A program made the translations under genes and the position numbers. Positions 55,837 to 64,000 of a stretch of 64,000 nt of DNA are shown in pieces (position 1 is the first letter of the stretch; each line of letters starts with the position of its first letter). The stretch is from Mesostigma viride. Lineage: Eukaryota > Streptophyta > Mesostigmatophyceae > Mesostigmatales > Mesostigmataceae. The stretch spans positions 2,496,102 through 2,560,101 of the forward strand of contig RPFO01000276.1 of assembly GCA_009746045.1 (NCBI GenBank), given 5' to 3'. The notes under the pieces are model-generated. The model was not told where the DNA came from. It saw only the letters and a program-made list of their open reading frames with translations, and searched no databases.

Positions 55837-57144
55837 ATGTGTGCGTGCATGTGTGCGTGTGTGCGTGTGTGCATGTGTGCATGTGTGTATGTGTGTGTGC
55901 TGGGGGGTAGGAAGGATAGGGAAAAGAAAGAGTGAACAATGCAAGGTGTGGGGGAGTTAAATGTTTCACCTCGCGGCAAAAGTCAGTGTGCCTGCCGCGT
56001 GTTATGACAAGCAGCTGTGGGCACGGTTGCAGCAAGTGAGTACACGCCAAGGGCCTACACGGTTCATGCACTAGCTAGCACACGGCCAGTGGGACGAAAC
56101 ATCTGCACATATTACTTAATTGGGTTCATCAATTCTGCACATTACCGGCTTGGGTTCATCAACTGAATTCTGCACCTTACACTTGCATGGCTCATGGTTT
56201 CAACTGCTGCTCCATTGACAGAAAATGCACAGGCCATCAACATTCAGATATGTTAATCCTGAAAAGTGACCTTCCACACCAGGAGAATGAAGGTCGATGC
56301 TGCTTTGACGCATGAGCCTAATCCACGTGCTCTCGGAGGTATCCATCTCGGCAGGAGCACCTGCAGGCGTCGTGGCTCGCTTACCTCAAGCAATATGCGC
56401 GTGCTGAAAGCTACCGGGGTCTAGGCAGAGTTACATTATCTGCCCGGACAAAGCACCTCAGAAACCATTCTCGGCAACGAAGCTCTGAGCAGCGCTATAT
56501 TGTCGTGGCCGGACTTCAATGTCGCTTCAATGTCAAAAGCTGTTTGATTCATCCAAGGAAAGTGCGTGCATGGTAGACAGATCATAATATGCCCGGGCGT
56601 ATAGACATGACAAGCAAATGCTTAGATGGCGCTCCTCGCGGTTTCCCTGGACTCAGTTTGTTATTAAGGCGCCTACTGAATCCAATGCAACCAATGCACG
56701 TGCAATCGGTGGGTGTGACCAGAATACAGAGCCTAGTGCACGCGGCAGTTTGGTCTGTCGCACCATTGCCGGCTGTTGTGTTTGCAATTATTCTGCTCGC
56801 TCAGATGCAGGATTAACTTCGGCCTGATTTCTTAATTACCCTCGTGTGGAGGTCATACGGCTGACATTCTTTTCGTAGCCATGGCTGAATTTTGCTTCCA
56901 GGTACAGGCATTCACGCCTTAAGTTGGGTTGGCTTAAGTTGTGTTCACGCCTTAAGTTGACCCCTCAAAAACCTCGAACCCAACTTAAGGCGCGAATGCT
57001 TGTACTGAACACGGCCTGCACCTCGACCCCCGAAGACGTAAAGGCATTACGTCTGAGTTTACGTACAGATCTGTAATAAAAAAACAGATCTGTATATACG
57101 GCTAGCCATCTGTATTTTTCGGGCCCTAACTTTACAGATCTGTA

Positions 57145-57668
57145 AAAAGCATAATTCGCCAAAAGGTACCTTTCTGCTACGGTGGTCCAGTTTCTCGCCA
57201 ATAGCGTCAACAGCTGCAGAATTCTCTGCTGCTGATTGCGGCGTGGGACCCAACAACAACAACAACAACACAGTCATGCATTGGCTCGCAAGCCGTGGCC
57301 ACGCATGCGAAATCCCCAAGTAATTCCTTCATTCCTTCGTCAAGTATGTTGATTGCCCCGACCTGCCCGGATATGTCTGAAGTTTGAACCTGCACCGACT
57401 TCGTGGCGGGTGAGGCATGTAAAATAATCGCAATTACGTTTCTCATCAGGCCTGCGATAATCAATGGAGGTCGTGCATTTTGATATCGAAATGTGTCCTG
57501 ATAAGGGATGATTTTGTTCTGACGCATTGCGGTCTCTGTTGGCGGTGTTGTGGTCGGGACTACCTTAACCTCATTGCATTCAACGTTCTCGGGTGTCATG
57601 ACAGAATAGCTGCAATAACACCGCAGCAATCTAAACACGCTAGCAGAACGCTGTCTGGTACGGGCAGC
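57145..57668. promoter_or_regulatory. 5' flank of the crystallin/kinase-like gene
   Basis: Contains a short (AAC)n at 57253-57270. Upstream in-frame codons exist from 57480 but lack a signal-peptide-like start, so they are treated as leader. Confidence 0.4.
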
Positions 57669-59183
57669 ATGGCGCGGAGTCGCGTTTTTGCTACATTGCT
57701 GGTGCTTGGCTTGTTAGTTACCGTAATTCCACCCGCCGCCAGCGTTCCTTTGGAGGATAACCGGCCGGACGCCTCGAGCGGGCTTGACAACCTCGTTAGC
57801 AGTCAATGGCACACCAAATCGACGCTTGCCCATAGTAAGAAAGAAAAAGTGTCCGGATCGATGGGCTCGCCGTGGGTGTGTGACTCCCAAATAGCCACAT
57901 TGTACGCCCGGGCAGACTTTTTCGGCCCGCATGTCAGCCTCGGTTGCTCGCCGCGCGACCTCAGCAGTTTGCTCTGCTTCCCCATTCGCAGCATCGCCGT
58001 GCGCCCAGGCGCGACGCTGGCCCTGTACAGCCAAAAGGCCTTCCACGGGAGCGTGATGGTCGTCCACGCGGACGTGGCCGACGTGGCGACCTCCTTCCCC
58101 TACTTCCTGGGCGCCCAGTCCGCCTCGTTGTGCAAGGTGCGGGTCAACGACCCGATCTCGGAGTGCCCCGAGTCGTCCACCGCGGTGCTCCTCTCCTGCC
58201 CTGAAGAGCTCCCCCTGGGGGTCCACTCGCTCGACCCTGCGGACCTGGGCGTGTCCCCTACCTCAGAGGACACCGTCCCCCTCCACCACCAGATGCGCTT
58301 TGCCCAGAATGGCAAGCTGGTGCTCAAGTACCTGCGCCCGCGCGCGCGCTACTGGTTCTCGTCAGGCCCCGAGTCCTGCTTCTATAAAACCGCCATCCGT
58401 GAGGCCCAGCTCCGGTGCATGCCCCCTGGGCAGGAGGCGTTCCAGTCGCTGGCGAACGAGTTTATCCCCCGATACCATGGCACGCTGCGCAACTACGAGT
58501 ACGCGGGCGGCGAGTGGCTCGTCATGTCCAACATGCTTTACGGCCTTGAGAACCCAAACGTGCTCGACGTTGACCCCGGGCTCGCCAAGTGCGCGGGCTG
58601 CGGGCTGGCCATCAACCGCCTGTCAACGTACCAGACCAAGTCCGGCCGCTACCACATCCAGACGAAGGAGATGCTGGAGAAGGCCGTCTCTCGCGGCCCC
58701 TCGCTGCACCGCCGCAAGGCCACCATGCACCAGCTGATGGAGTTCTTCTATGACGGCGAGCGGCGCGTCGACGCCGCCAAGGCCATGCTGCCATTGCTCA
58801 AGCGGCTGCACGGGTTGCTCGAGCAGCAGACGTACGCCGAGTGGGCGGGCACATCCATCATGCTCATCTACGGCCGCAACGCGCACACGCGCAACTGGGA
58901 GGGCCGCGTCGCGCTCGTTGGGTTCCAGGAGGTGTCGGCGCAGCTGCACTCAGTCCCCGTGGTGCCCGACCACTACTTGCGCCCGCCCGCCGGCATGTGG
59001 ATCCACGAGGACAACATACGTGAGGAGGACATCCTGAAGCGGATGCCCAGCCACAAGGCGTTTGTGTGCGGGGCTCTCGAGCTGCAGGCGCAGATCGCCG
59101 AGTTTGCACTCACGGGCGTGCTCAACAGCGGCAAGTGCCTGTCCACGTGTCTGGGGTGCACGGTTGGGGGGGGGCAGCTCTAG
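57669..59183 (+). CDS. Secretory beta/gamma-crystallin plus inositol-polyphosphate-kinase-like protein
   Basis: 504 residues from the ATG at 57669, chosen because it opens a classic signal peptide (MARSRVFATLLVLGLLVTVI, cleavage near PAAS, about 25). Residues about 74-160 look like a beta/gamma-crystallin domain: ATLYARADFFGPHVSLGCSP, DLSSL, SIAVRPGATLALYSQKAFHG and SASLCKVRV. Residues about 264-430 look like the IPK fold: NEFIPRYHGTLRN, EWLVMSNMLYGLENPNVLDV, a helical middle, TSIMLIYGRN and VALVGF. In active IPKs the site is PxxxDxKxG; here it reads PNVLDVDPG, lacking the Lys, and the later D-F pair is replaced by GF. It is therefore probably not a kinase. The gene is intronless here, very GC-rich, and ends just before a G-run. 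Confidence 0.78.
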   Translation: MARSRVFATLLVLGLLVTVIPPAASVPLEDNRPDASSGLDNLVSSQWHTKSTLAHSKKEKVSGSMGSPWVCDSQIATLYARADFFGPHVSLGCSPRDLSSLLCFPIRSIAVRPGATLALYSQKAFHGSVMVVHADVADVATSFPYFLGAQSASLCKVRVNDPISECPESSTAVLLSCPEELPLGVHSLDPADLGVSPTSEDTVPLHHQMRFAQNGKLVLKYLRPRARYWFSSGPESCFYKTAIREAQLRCMPPGQEAFQSLANEFIPRYHGTLRNYEYAGGEWLVMSNMLYGLENPNVLDVDPGLAKCAGCGLAINRLSTYQTKSGRYHIQTKEMLEKAVSRGPSLHRRKATMHQLMEFFYDGERRVDAAKAMLPLLKRLHGLLEQQTYAEWAGTSIMLIYGRNAHTRNWEGRVALVGFQEVSAQLHSVPVVPDHYLRPPAGMWIHEDNIREEDILKRMPSHKAFVCGALELQAQIAEFALTGVLNSGKCLSTCLGCTVGGGQL

Positions 59184-60969
59184 CATGCGTCGGGGAGCGG
59201 TCAGCTCCGCTCAATTTTGGGGGGAAAGGGACCAGCTCTCTCGTGATTTGATTGAGGGGCAGCATTAACGAATCAGGTGTGTTGGAGGGGGGGGGGGGGG
59301 GGGGGGGCAGCAGTGAGCTTCTGTTCGAGGCGGGCTCAGTTGGGGCCCGCCCGCCGATGGGTTCCATGCATGTGCCACTGCCACCGCCTGTTATCCAACG
59401 GTCTGGCATCACAGAGCCAGTTGCTAGCCGGGTCTGCGAGGTTTAACCTCTCCTGGACAGGCCATGGGTTTGCTGGAGCGTGGCGGATGGCACGTTGGCA
59501 CGAGTGGTGCGCGCCTGTTCAAGGATGCAAGGGGCTTGTGCCGTCTGGCTGACATCAGAGGGCGGCAGGTCCTGCTACATTGCCAGCACATTGCCAGCAG
59601 TGCACTGGACGTACCGGCGGCACACGGCCCGCTGGCCTGCGTGTACGGTGCTGTCCTGGCACGTCCTGTGGTGCGGCAGGATAGCATGTCCTGCACCGCC
59701 GTGATCGTAACGAGATGCCTCCGCGTCCTGCTACTCGCAGCCTGCGGCTCCCCCATGGCGCATATGGCGCCAGCATTAGGGGGTGCTGGGTCCGTGCTCC
59801 TCCCTGTGACATTTACGGTCAGTGTCTGCCGCTGGCATATGCCCCACGTCGAGCCTGTGCCGGTGTAAGTGAGACGCCGCCCATCCACCAGTTGCTGCAC
59901 AGGTGCCCTTTATCCACACGTGCAAAGTGGATGGAGGAAGCTGGTTGTACGCGCCGTGGCCTCGCCTCGTCTCACCTCCCCTCACGTTGCCTGGCCCCGC
60001 CTGGCAGATAGACACGCCTTTGTGTCTATCGGGCCTTGCTCTCCTCTGTGCTGACACGCTGGCGGGCTGCACGCCCCCTCATGGCTCTCCCCCACCCCCA
60101 CCGAGCACCCTGCACCCTGTGGGGGCCGCCCCACACCTCCACGTGCCGGCGTGGCTTGCGGCTGTGGCTACGACCCCTTCCTTGTCTTCTGGCGTCATGG
60201 CTGGCGGCTGTTGAGGACTGCCCATGGCTTTTGTATGAGGGCAGGGCGTGCGATGGCCTGCTGCCCTCCCCGAGTGCCCCGCCTTGTCTTGCGCGCTGAG
60301 TGGTTGCTGTCGGCTGCCACAGGCACTCCCGGAACCCTCGCCACGTGCCACAGCGCGCCACATCATGCGTGGCAGGTGCCACAGATGACATGCCCCATGA
60401 TCCCACCTGGTTGCCGGCTGCATGGCCCCTGCACGACCCGAGACAATGTCGAGGAAAGGCACGCTTGTGCGGGCATGGCGGGTGCGGGAACACGCAACTT
60501 AGGGTGCAGGATCGTTCTGGCGGGGTGAACATGGCGGGTGAGGGATCAACCATGTGTTGAAGGCTACTGGGTAGTTCATGGGAAGAGGGATGGGTCATGC
60601 GGGCGTTCTAAAGTGTTGCCATGGCACGCACAAGGGTATGCATGGGCGTACGCTCACCCATGAGCCTGGCATGCGGACGCTCATGGGAACAAGGCTGGTT
60701 GGGTCCTAGGCAGCATCCGGCACCTACACCAGGGCTCAAGGACGCCCGCTGAGCTAGCCGGGGATATGGGCGTTTGAGGAGGGCAGGGGGAAAGGGCTGG
60801 GGGCCACCTGTGGGTGAGGACTTGGGTATGGCGCGCCCCTGTCCTCATCCTCAGCCTGTTGGTACGGATGCATGATGGGTATTGCAGGCATGGGGCATGG
60901 GGCACATTTCTGAGGACAGCAAGCCAAGCCAACCTGCATGGCGAGTACAGTAAAAGCATGTCGCAGGGT
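59184..60969. other. No gene recognised
   Basis: A G-run lies at 59288-59307. Several GC-rich frames of 100-190 codons occur on both strands, but they overlap each other and show no domain or splice pattern. Confidence 0.4.
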
Positions 60970-61026
60970 CGAGCTACCATGGTCCGAATTCTTCAGATTT
61001 CTGGCCTGCGCTGGTTGTCAGATTGA
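60970..61026 (-). repeat. Repeat E, short copy
   Basis: GAGCTACCATGGTCCGAATT and TTCTGGCCTGCGCTGGTTGT, ending in a diverged GATTGAT. Confidence 0.78.
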
Positions 61027-61130
61027 TGTTGCCTGAGCAGCATGTAGATTTTGCTGCACATGGGCCTGCCGTATTCTCTCTGGGTCGCGATCAGATTGGT
61101 GGTCCAGGAAGCGGCTCACGCCTTGGTGGT

Positions 61131-61393
61131 TCCTGGTTGGTTCCCGCTTGGCTCCTGCTTGGTTCCCGCTTGGCTCCTGCTTGGTTCCTGCTTGGTTCCT
61201 GCTTGGTTCCTGCTTGGTTCCTGCTTGGTTCCTGCTTGGTTCCTGCTTGGTTCCTGGTTGGTTCCTGCTTGGTTCCTGCTTGGTTCCTGCTTGGTTCCTG
61301 CTTGGTTCCTGCTTGGTTCCTGCTTGGTTCCTGCTTGGTTCCTGCTTGGTTCCTGCTTGGTTCCTGCTTGGTTCCTGCTTGGTTCCTGCTGGT
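61131..61393 (+). repeat. 11-base minisatellite GGTTCCTGCTT
   Basis: About 24 units, very uniform except for a few GGTTCCCGCTT, GGCTCCTGCTT and GGTTCCTGGTT variants near the left and at 61251. Open in several frames on both strands; not considered coding. Confidence 0.95.
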
Positions 61394-62249
61394 TCGTGGT
61401 CCAAAACTGTATTGTCTACCTGCCAGGGATGCCACTTGTTTTAGTTTGGTATGGTGGCTTATGCTCCCACGAATTCGCGCTCTTTTTAAAAAATGTGGAG
61501 TAAGGCAATGGCTACTAGTTTTGTAAGTTGCAGTAGTGCCTTGTGATGTTTACCACAAGGGTAATCCTGGTGCTGGCCGGGCCAGATTGATCTGCGAATA
61601 ATAATCCACGTGCAGGTACATTAAATTAAATTAAATTAAATTATAACATGCCTCCGTTGGGAGATCATGTAGCACATATTCCATGATGGATGGGTGGGGT
61701 GGAGGAAGCCGCGTAATCGAACTAACCTAACTCTAAGCTATCTAGTCTAGAAAATCCTAACTACTCTACTCATCAAAACGCCTCCTCCTCTTGGGGGGAG
61801 GTGGCTTGCCCACAGGGTCGGGCGTGTGAGCCTTGACAATCTTCTGCCACCGCGTCTTGTCCTGCGCAATGGCAGTCCAAAGACGGGAGAGAGAGTGGAT
61901 TAATTAATTAATTAGGAACATAACTCCGTTGGGAGTATATGTAGCACATAGCCCAGAGAAGGGGCATATGAGCCTAGGATACATTCTAAAAACTTCGTGC
62001 AACAGATGATACATTCTAAGCGACTTCCTGCAAGAGTGGGAATGTAAACAACACTTGCTCTAGGTGCACCAGGGCACCTGCATCCCCATGAGCTATCAAG
62101 CTATGCCCAGCTAAGGGGGAGCCGGCCTGTCATGGGGGGGAAGATCATCATAGCTATACCTTGTTGTCTCCTTGATACAAAAGCTAGAGCGTGACATCTC
62201 AGCAGAGAGCAGCTCTCTGCATGGGCACAGCATAACTAAATAAAGCTAG

Positions 62250-62398
62250 CGGAGACGTCCGTCCTATAGTCAGCAAAATTGGTGCGAGAGGTCCCCAGTT
62301 CGATTCCGGTCGGATTCATTTGCAGATCGCGTTTTTCCGCGTTTTCCGCGGCCCGGTACTGAACGCAAATGGTTTTCACCTTTGCGGAGTGCCTGATC
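62250..62398 (+). mobile_element. tRNA-like SINE inserted in D
   Basis: 149 bases with a perfect 12-base duplication AAATAAAGCTAG (62238-62249, 62399-62410). It begins CGGAGACGTCCGTCCTATAG and contains GTTCGATTCC at 62298-62307, a near-perfect polymerase III B box, with an imperfect A box (TATAGTCAGC at 62265). It ends GCGGAGTGCCTGATC without a poly-A tail. Other copies: about 38311, 42738, 43140 and 49882 (minus, truncated). Confidence 0.88.
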
Positions 62399-62511
62399 AA
62401 ATAAAGCTAGGCATCATCTTGAGTGTGGCACATCATCGGCACGCATGTACATGATTAAAAAAAGCGCGTGGCTTAGCTAGTATAGTGCCTGTAGGAGGCG
62501 TACATGTACAT

Positions 62512-62682
62512 TAAATTAAATTAAATTAAATTATAATGTTCATGCCTCCGTTGGGAGATCATGTAGCACATATTCCTTGATGGATGGGTGGGGTGGAAGG
62601 AGCTGCGTAATCGAACTAACCTAACTCTAATCTAGCTAGCTAGTCTAGAAAAGTCCTAACTACCCTACTCATCAAAACGCCT
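62512..62682 (-). mobile_element. LINE family A tail inserted in D
   Basis: 171 bases, 9-base duplication CATGTACAT (62503-62511, 62683-62691). TTAAATTAAATTAAATTATA tail, CCTCCGTTGGGAG hairpin, 3' UTR and the codons to AAACGCCT. Confidence 0.9.
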
Positions 62683-63204
62683 CATGTACATGGCCACGGT
62701 CTATCTATTCTACACTGCTACTGTGAGAGTGGATGCGGTTCTCAAACTGGGCTGGGACCACTAGGTCGTCCAGCAACATCTGGATGTAGTTCGTGACAGT
62801 TTTCCCTACCCTTTTGGGAATGCCCTTGGGGCCAGGCCAGGTCAGAATGTGTCGCCCTGGCTGGCCAAGCCGCTGGGGGCCGGCCAGACCGAGGGCAGTG
62901 TCGACCTGGCTGGTGCGAGCAAGGTGGCCTACAAATGCTATCCTACGCTGCCTAATCTCGTCCGAAATACGAGGCATACCATGATACAAAGACTCTGATG
63001 ACGGGCGCTCGGAAAACCCTACGTTAAGGACCTGTCGGAGCATCCTGTAAACCGTGCCGTTGAGCCTAGCTGCCAGTTTGGGTGTGATTGTCCACGCCTC
63101 GGCGCCATACGTGAGCACCGTGAGGACGAGGAGTCACCTTGAAGAGCATGCGCTTGCGGTGCTCGCCCAGGCCCTTCGAGCGCCAGTAGGTGTTGAGCAG
63201 GTAC

Positions 63205-63373
63205 GTTATATCAATCTAATTAACATTCAGAGCGATCGACCTAGATGGCTAAGAAACAACATCGTGCACATGAACCTTACTATGTTGACGCGAGCAAACA
63301 GGCAGTGCTAGGCGAGGCACATAGCTAGGCTGGCGGATATCTTGCGGCTACTCCATTTAGGCTATAGGCATGC
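63205..63373. other. No gene recognised
   Basis: Short unassigned spacer. Confidence 0.35.
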
Positions 63374-63463
63374 ATTAAAATTAAATTAAATTATAACATG
63401 CCTCCGTTGGGAGATCATTAATAAATTAAATTAAATTAAATTATAACATGCCTCCGTTAAATT
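63374..63463 (-). repeat. Two truncated LINE A tails
   Basis: TTAAATTAAATTATAACATG followed by CCTCCGTTGGGAGATCATTA, then a second tail ending CATGCCTCCGTTAAATTATA. Only tail and part of the hairpin are kept. Confidence 0.8.
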
Positions 63464-63469
63464 ATAACA

Positions 63470-64000
63470 GGCCTCACCGCCCAGGCGGTGAAGGACATCG
63501 CCGCCCACTGCCCAGCCGGCGCCTGCTGGCCCAGCCGGCGATGCTCCCTCCACCTGGGCGGACTTGCTTAAGCAGCACACCACCTCCGCCACCTCCACCA
63601 TCTCGGCACAACTCAAGCAACAAGCCCTCGACCTTCGCGAGGAAGCCGACATCGCCCGGCGCAGCCACAACATTTGTCATCGCCAAGCACTTCGACCAGC
63701 CGGCAGGTGAGACCTCCACGAGCCTTCTTGAGGCATTTAAGCGCGCCATTTTTGCCCCCATGCTACTCACTGGTGAGCTGGACATGTCGGCTGTCCGCCT
63801 CCCCCGCGCGCGGGGTAAGGCTGGCCCGGCACCCGTGCTCCTCACCTTTAAGTACATGGCGGACAAGCTGGCGTTCCTTAAATGCCGCAAGAAGCTCTCG
63901 AGGACTCGCTTCACGCTGGACGACGACTTGACCCTGGCCCAGCAACAGCGGCGACGCGAGCTATGGCCAACCTACCTTCAGCTCTGGCAAAGCGCAGGGG
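63470..64000 (+). pseudogene. LINE ORF1 copy, 5'-truncated and cut by window end
   Basis: Plus-strand copy of the ORF1 at 8821-10205, starting inside the gene at GLTAQAVKDIAA. From about 63680 the frame is continuous across the point where the other copy is shifted: LLTGELDMSAVRLPRARGKA, GPAPVLLTFKYMADKLAFLK, CRKKL, RFTLDDDLTLAQQQRRRELW. Two small insertions (about 63510-63535 and 63672) break it upstream. The window ends before its stop codon. Confidence 0.82.

Larger units (their letters stand above)
61901..62724 (-). mobile_element. SINE-like D element inserted in LINE A
   Basis: 10-base duplication GAGAGTGGAT (61891-61900, 62725-62734). Left end is a TTAATTAATTAATTAGG tail and the ACTCCGTTGGGAGT hairpin; right end, its 5' end, is CTATTCTACACTGCTACTGT. 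It carries a SINE and a LINE A tail. Without them it is about 480 bases. Confidence 0.92.
61620..63196 (-). mobile_element. LINE family A 3' part, host of nested insertions
   Basis: 5'-truncated minus-strand insertion with an 8-base duplication GCAGGTAC (61612-61619, 63197-63204). It has a TTTAA-type tail, hairpin, 3' UTR and the last ORF2 codons to 61900, then repeat D, and ORF2 continues from 62725: VPAQFENRIHS, GRHILTWPGPKGIPKRVGK, ISDEIRQRRIAFVGHLARTS, LNGTVYRMLRQVLNVGFSE, LTYGAEAW. Confidence 0.9.

Noticed and set aside
57669-59183. Active inositol polyphosphate kinase
   Set aside because: The conserved Lys of PxxxDxKxG and the later metal-binding residues are missing, so I call it kinase-like only.
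59424-60598. GC-rich frames of 100-190 codons downstream of the crystallin/kinase-like gene
   Set aside because: They overlap on both strands, lack domains and splice signals; base composition alone explains their openness.
61018-61526. Frames with repeated NQAGTKQEPSR or PAWFLLGSCLV
   Set aside because: Translation of the 11-base minisatellite; open in several frames at once, so not evidence of a gene.
62250-62398. Functional tRNA gene
   Set aside because: It has a B box but no full cloverleaf or anticodon arm, and is a repeated unit with target duplications, so a SINE.

Overview
This window looks like a piece of a repeat-rich nuclear genome, most likely of a green alga. The reasons are GC-rich, intron-containing genes with GT-AG junctions, a membrane cyclophilin and an E2F factor of a kind I associate with algae, Arabidopsis-type CCCTAAA telomere-like repeats inside a virus-derived element, and a dense mix of LINE-like, SINE-like and DNA elements. 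The lineage is an inference. I see no bacterial operons, rRNA, intact tRNA or CRISPR.

Four host genes are supported by domain matches and, where spliced, by phase-consistent introns. They are: mitochondrial ribosomal protein bL28m (minus, 4001-4499, two exons); an E2F transcription factor (plus, about 22.2-34.6 kb, ten exons, introns loaded with tandem repeats); a membrane-anchored cyclophilin with an Apple/PAN-like segment (minus, 50576-53607, three exons); and a secretory protein that joins a beta/gamma-crystallin-like domain to a degenerate inositol-polyphosphate-kinase fold (plus, 57669-59183). The last two are divergent and share an intergenic region enlarged by a 3.2-kb terminal-inverted-repeat element.

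Most of the rest is mobile DNA. From 5.7 to 8.4 kb there are three interleaved minisatellites. An ORF1-only LINE derivative (8401-10363) has a 16-bp target site duplication. A 5.9-kb element with 711-bp inverted repeats (10568-16524) carries compact virus-like genes and resembles an internally deleted polinton-like virus. A reverse transcriptase remnant lies at 19.9-20.7 kb. From 34.7 to 50.4 kb and from 61.6 to 64.0 kb the sequence is nested fragments of three related LINE families (called A, B and C here), a SINE-like family (D), a tRNA-like SINE and a TTAA-flanked piggyBac-like element. Several insertions are proved by duplications of 8-16 bp, and many copies end in the same CTCC..GGAG hairpin plus a short AT-rich tail.

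Segments where I recognise nothing are listed as such. All family names are judged from sequence patterns only; no database search was possible.
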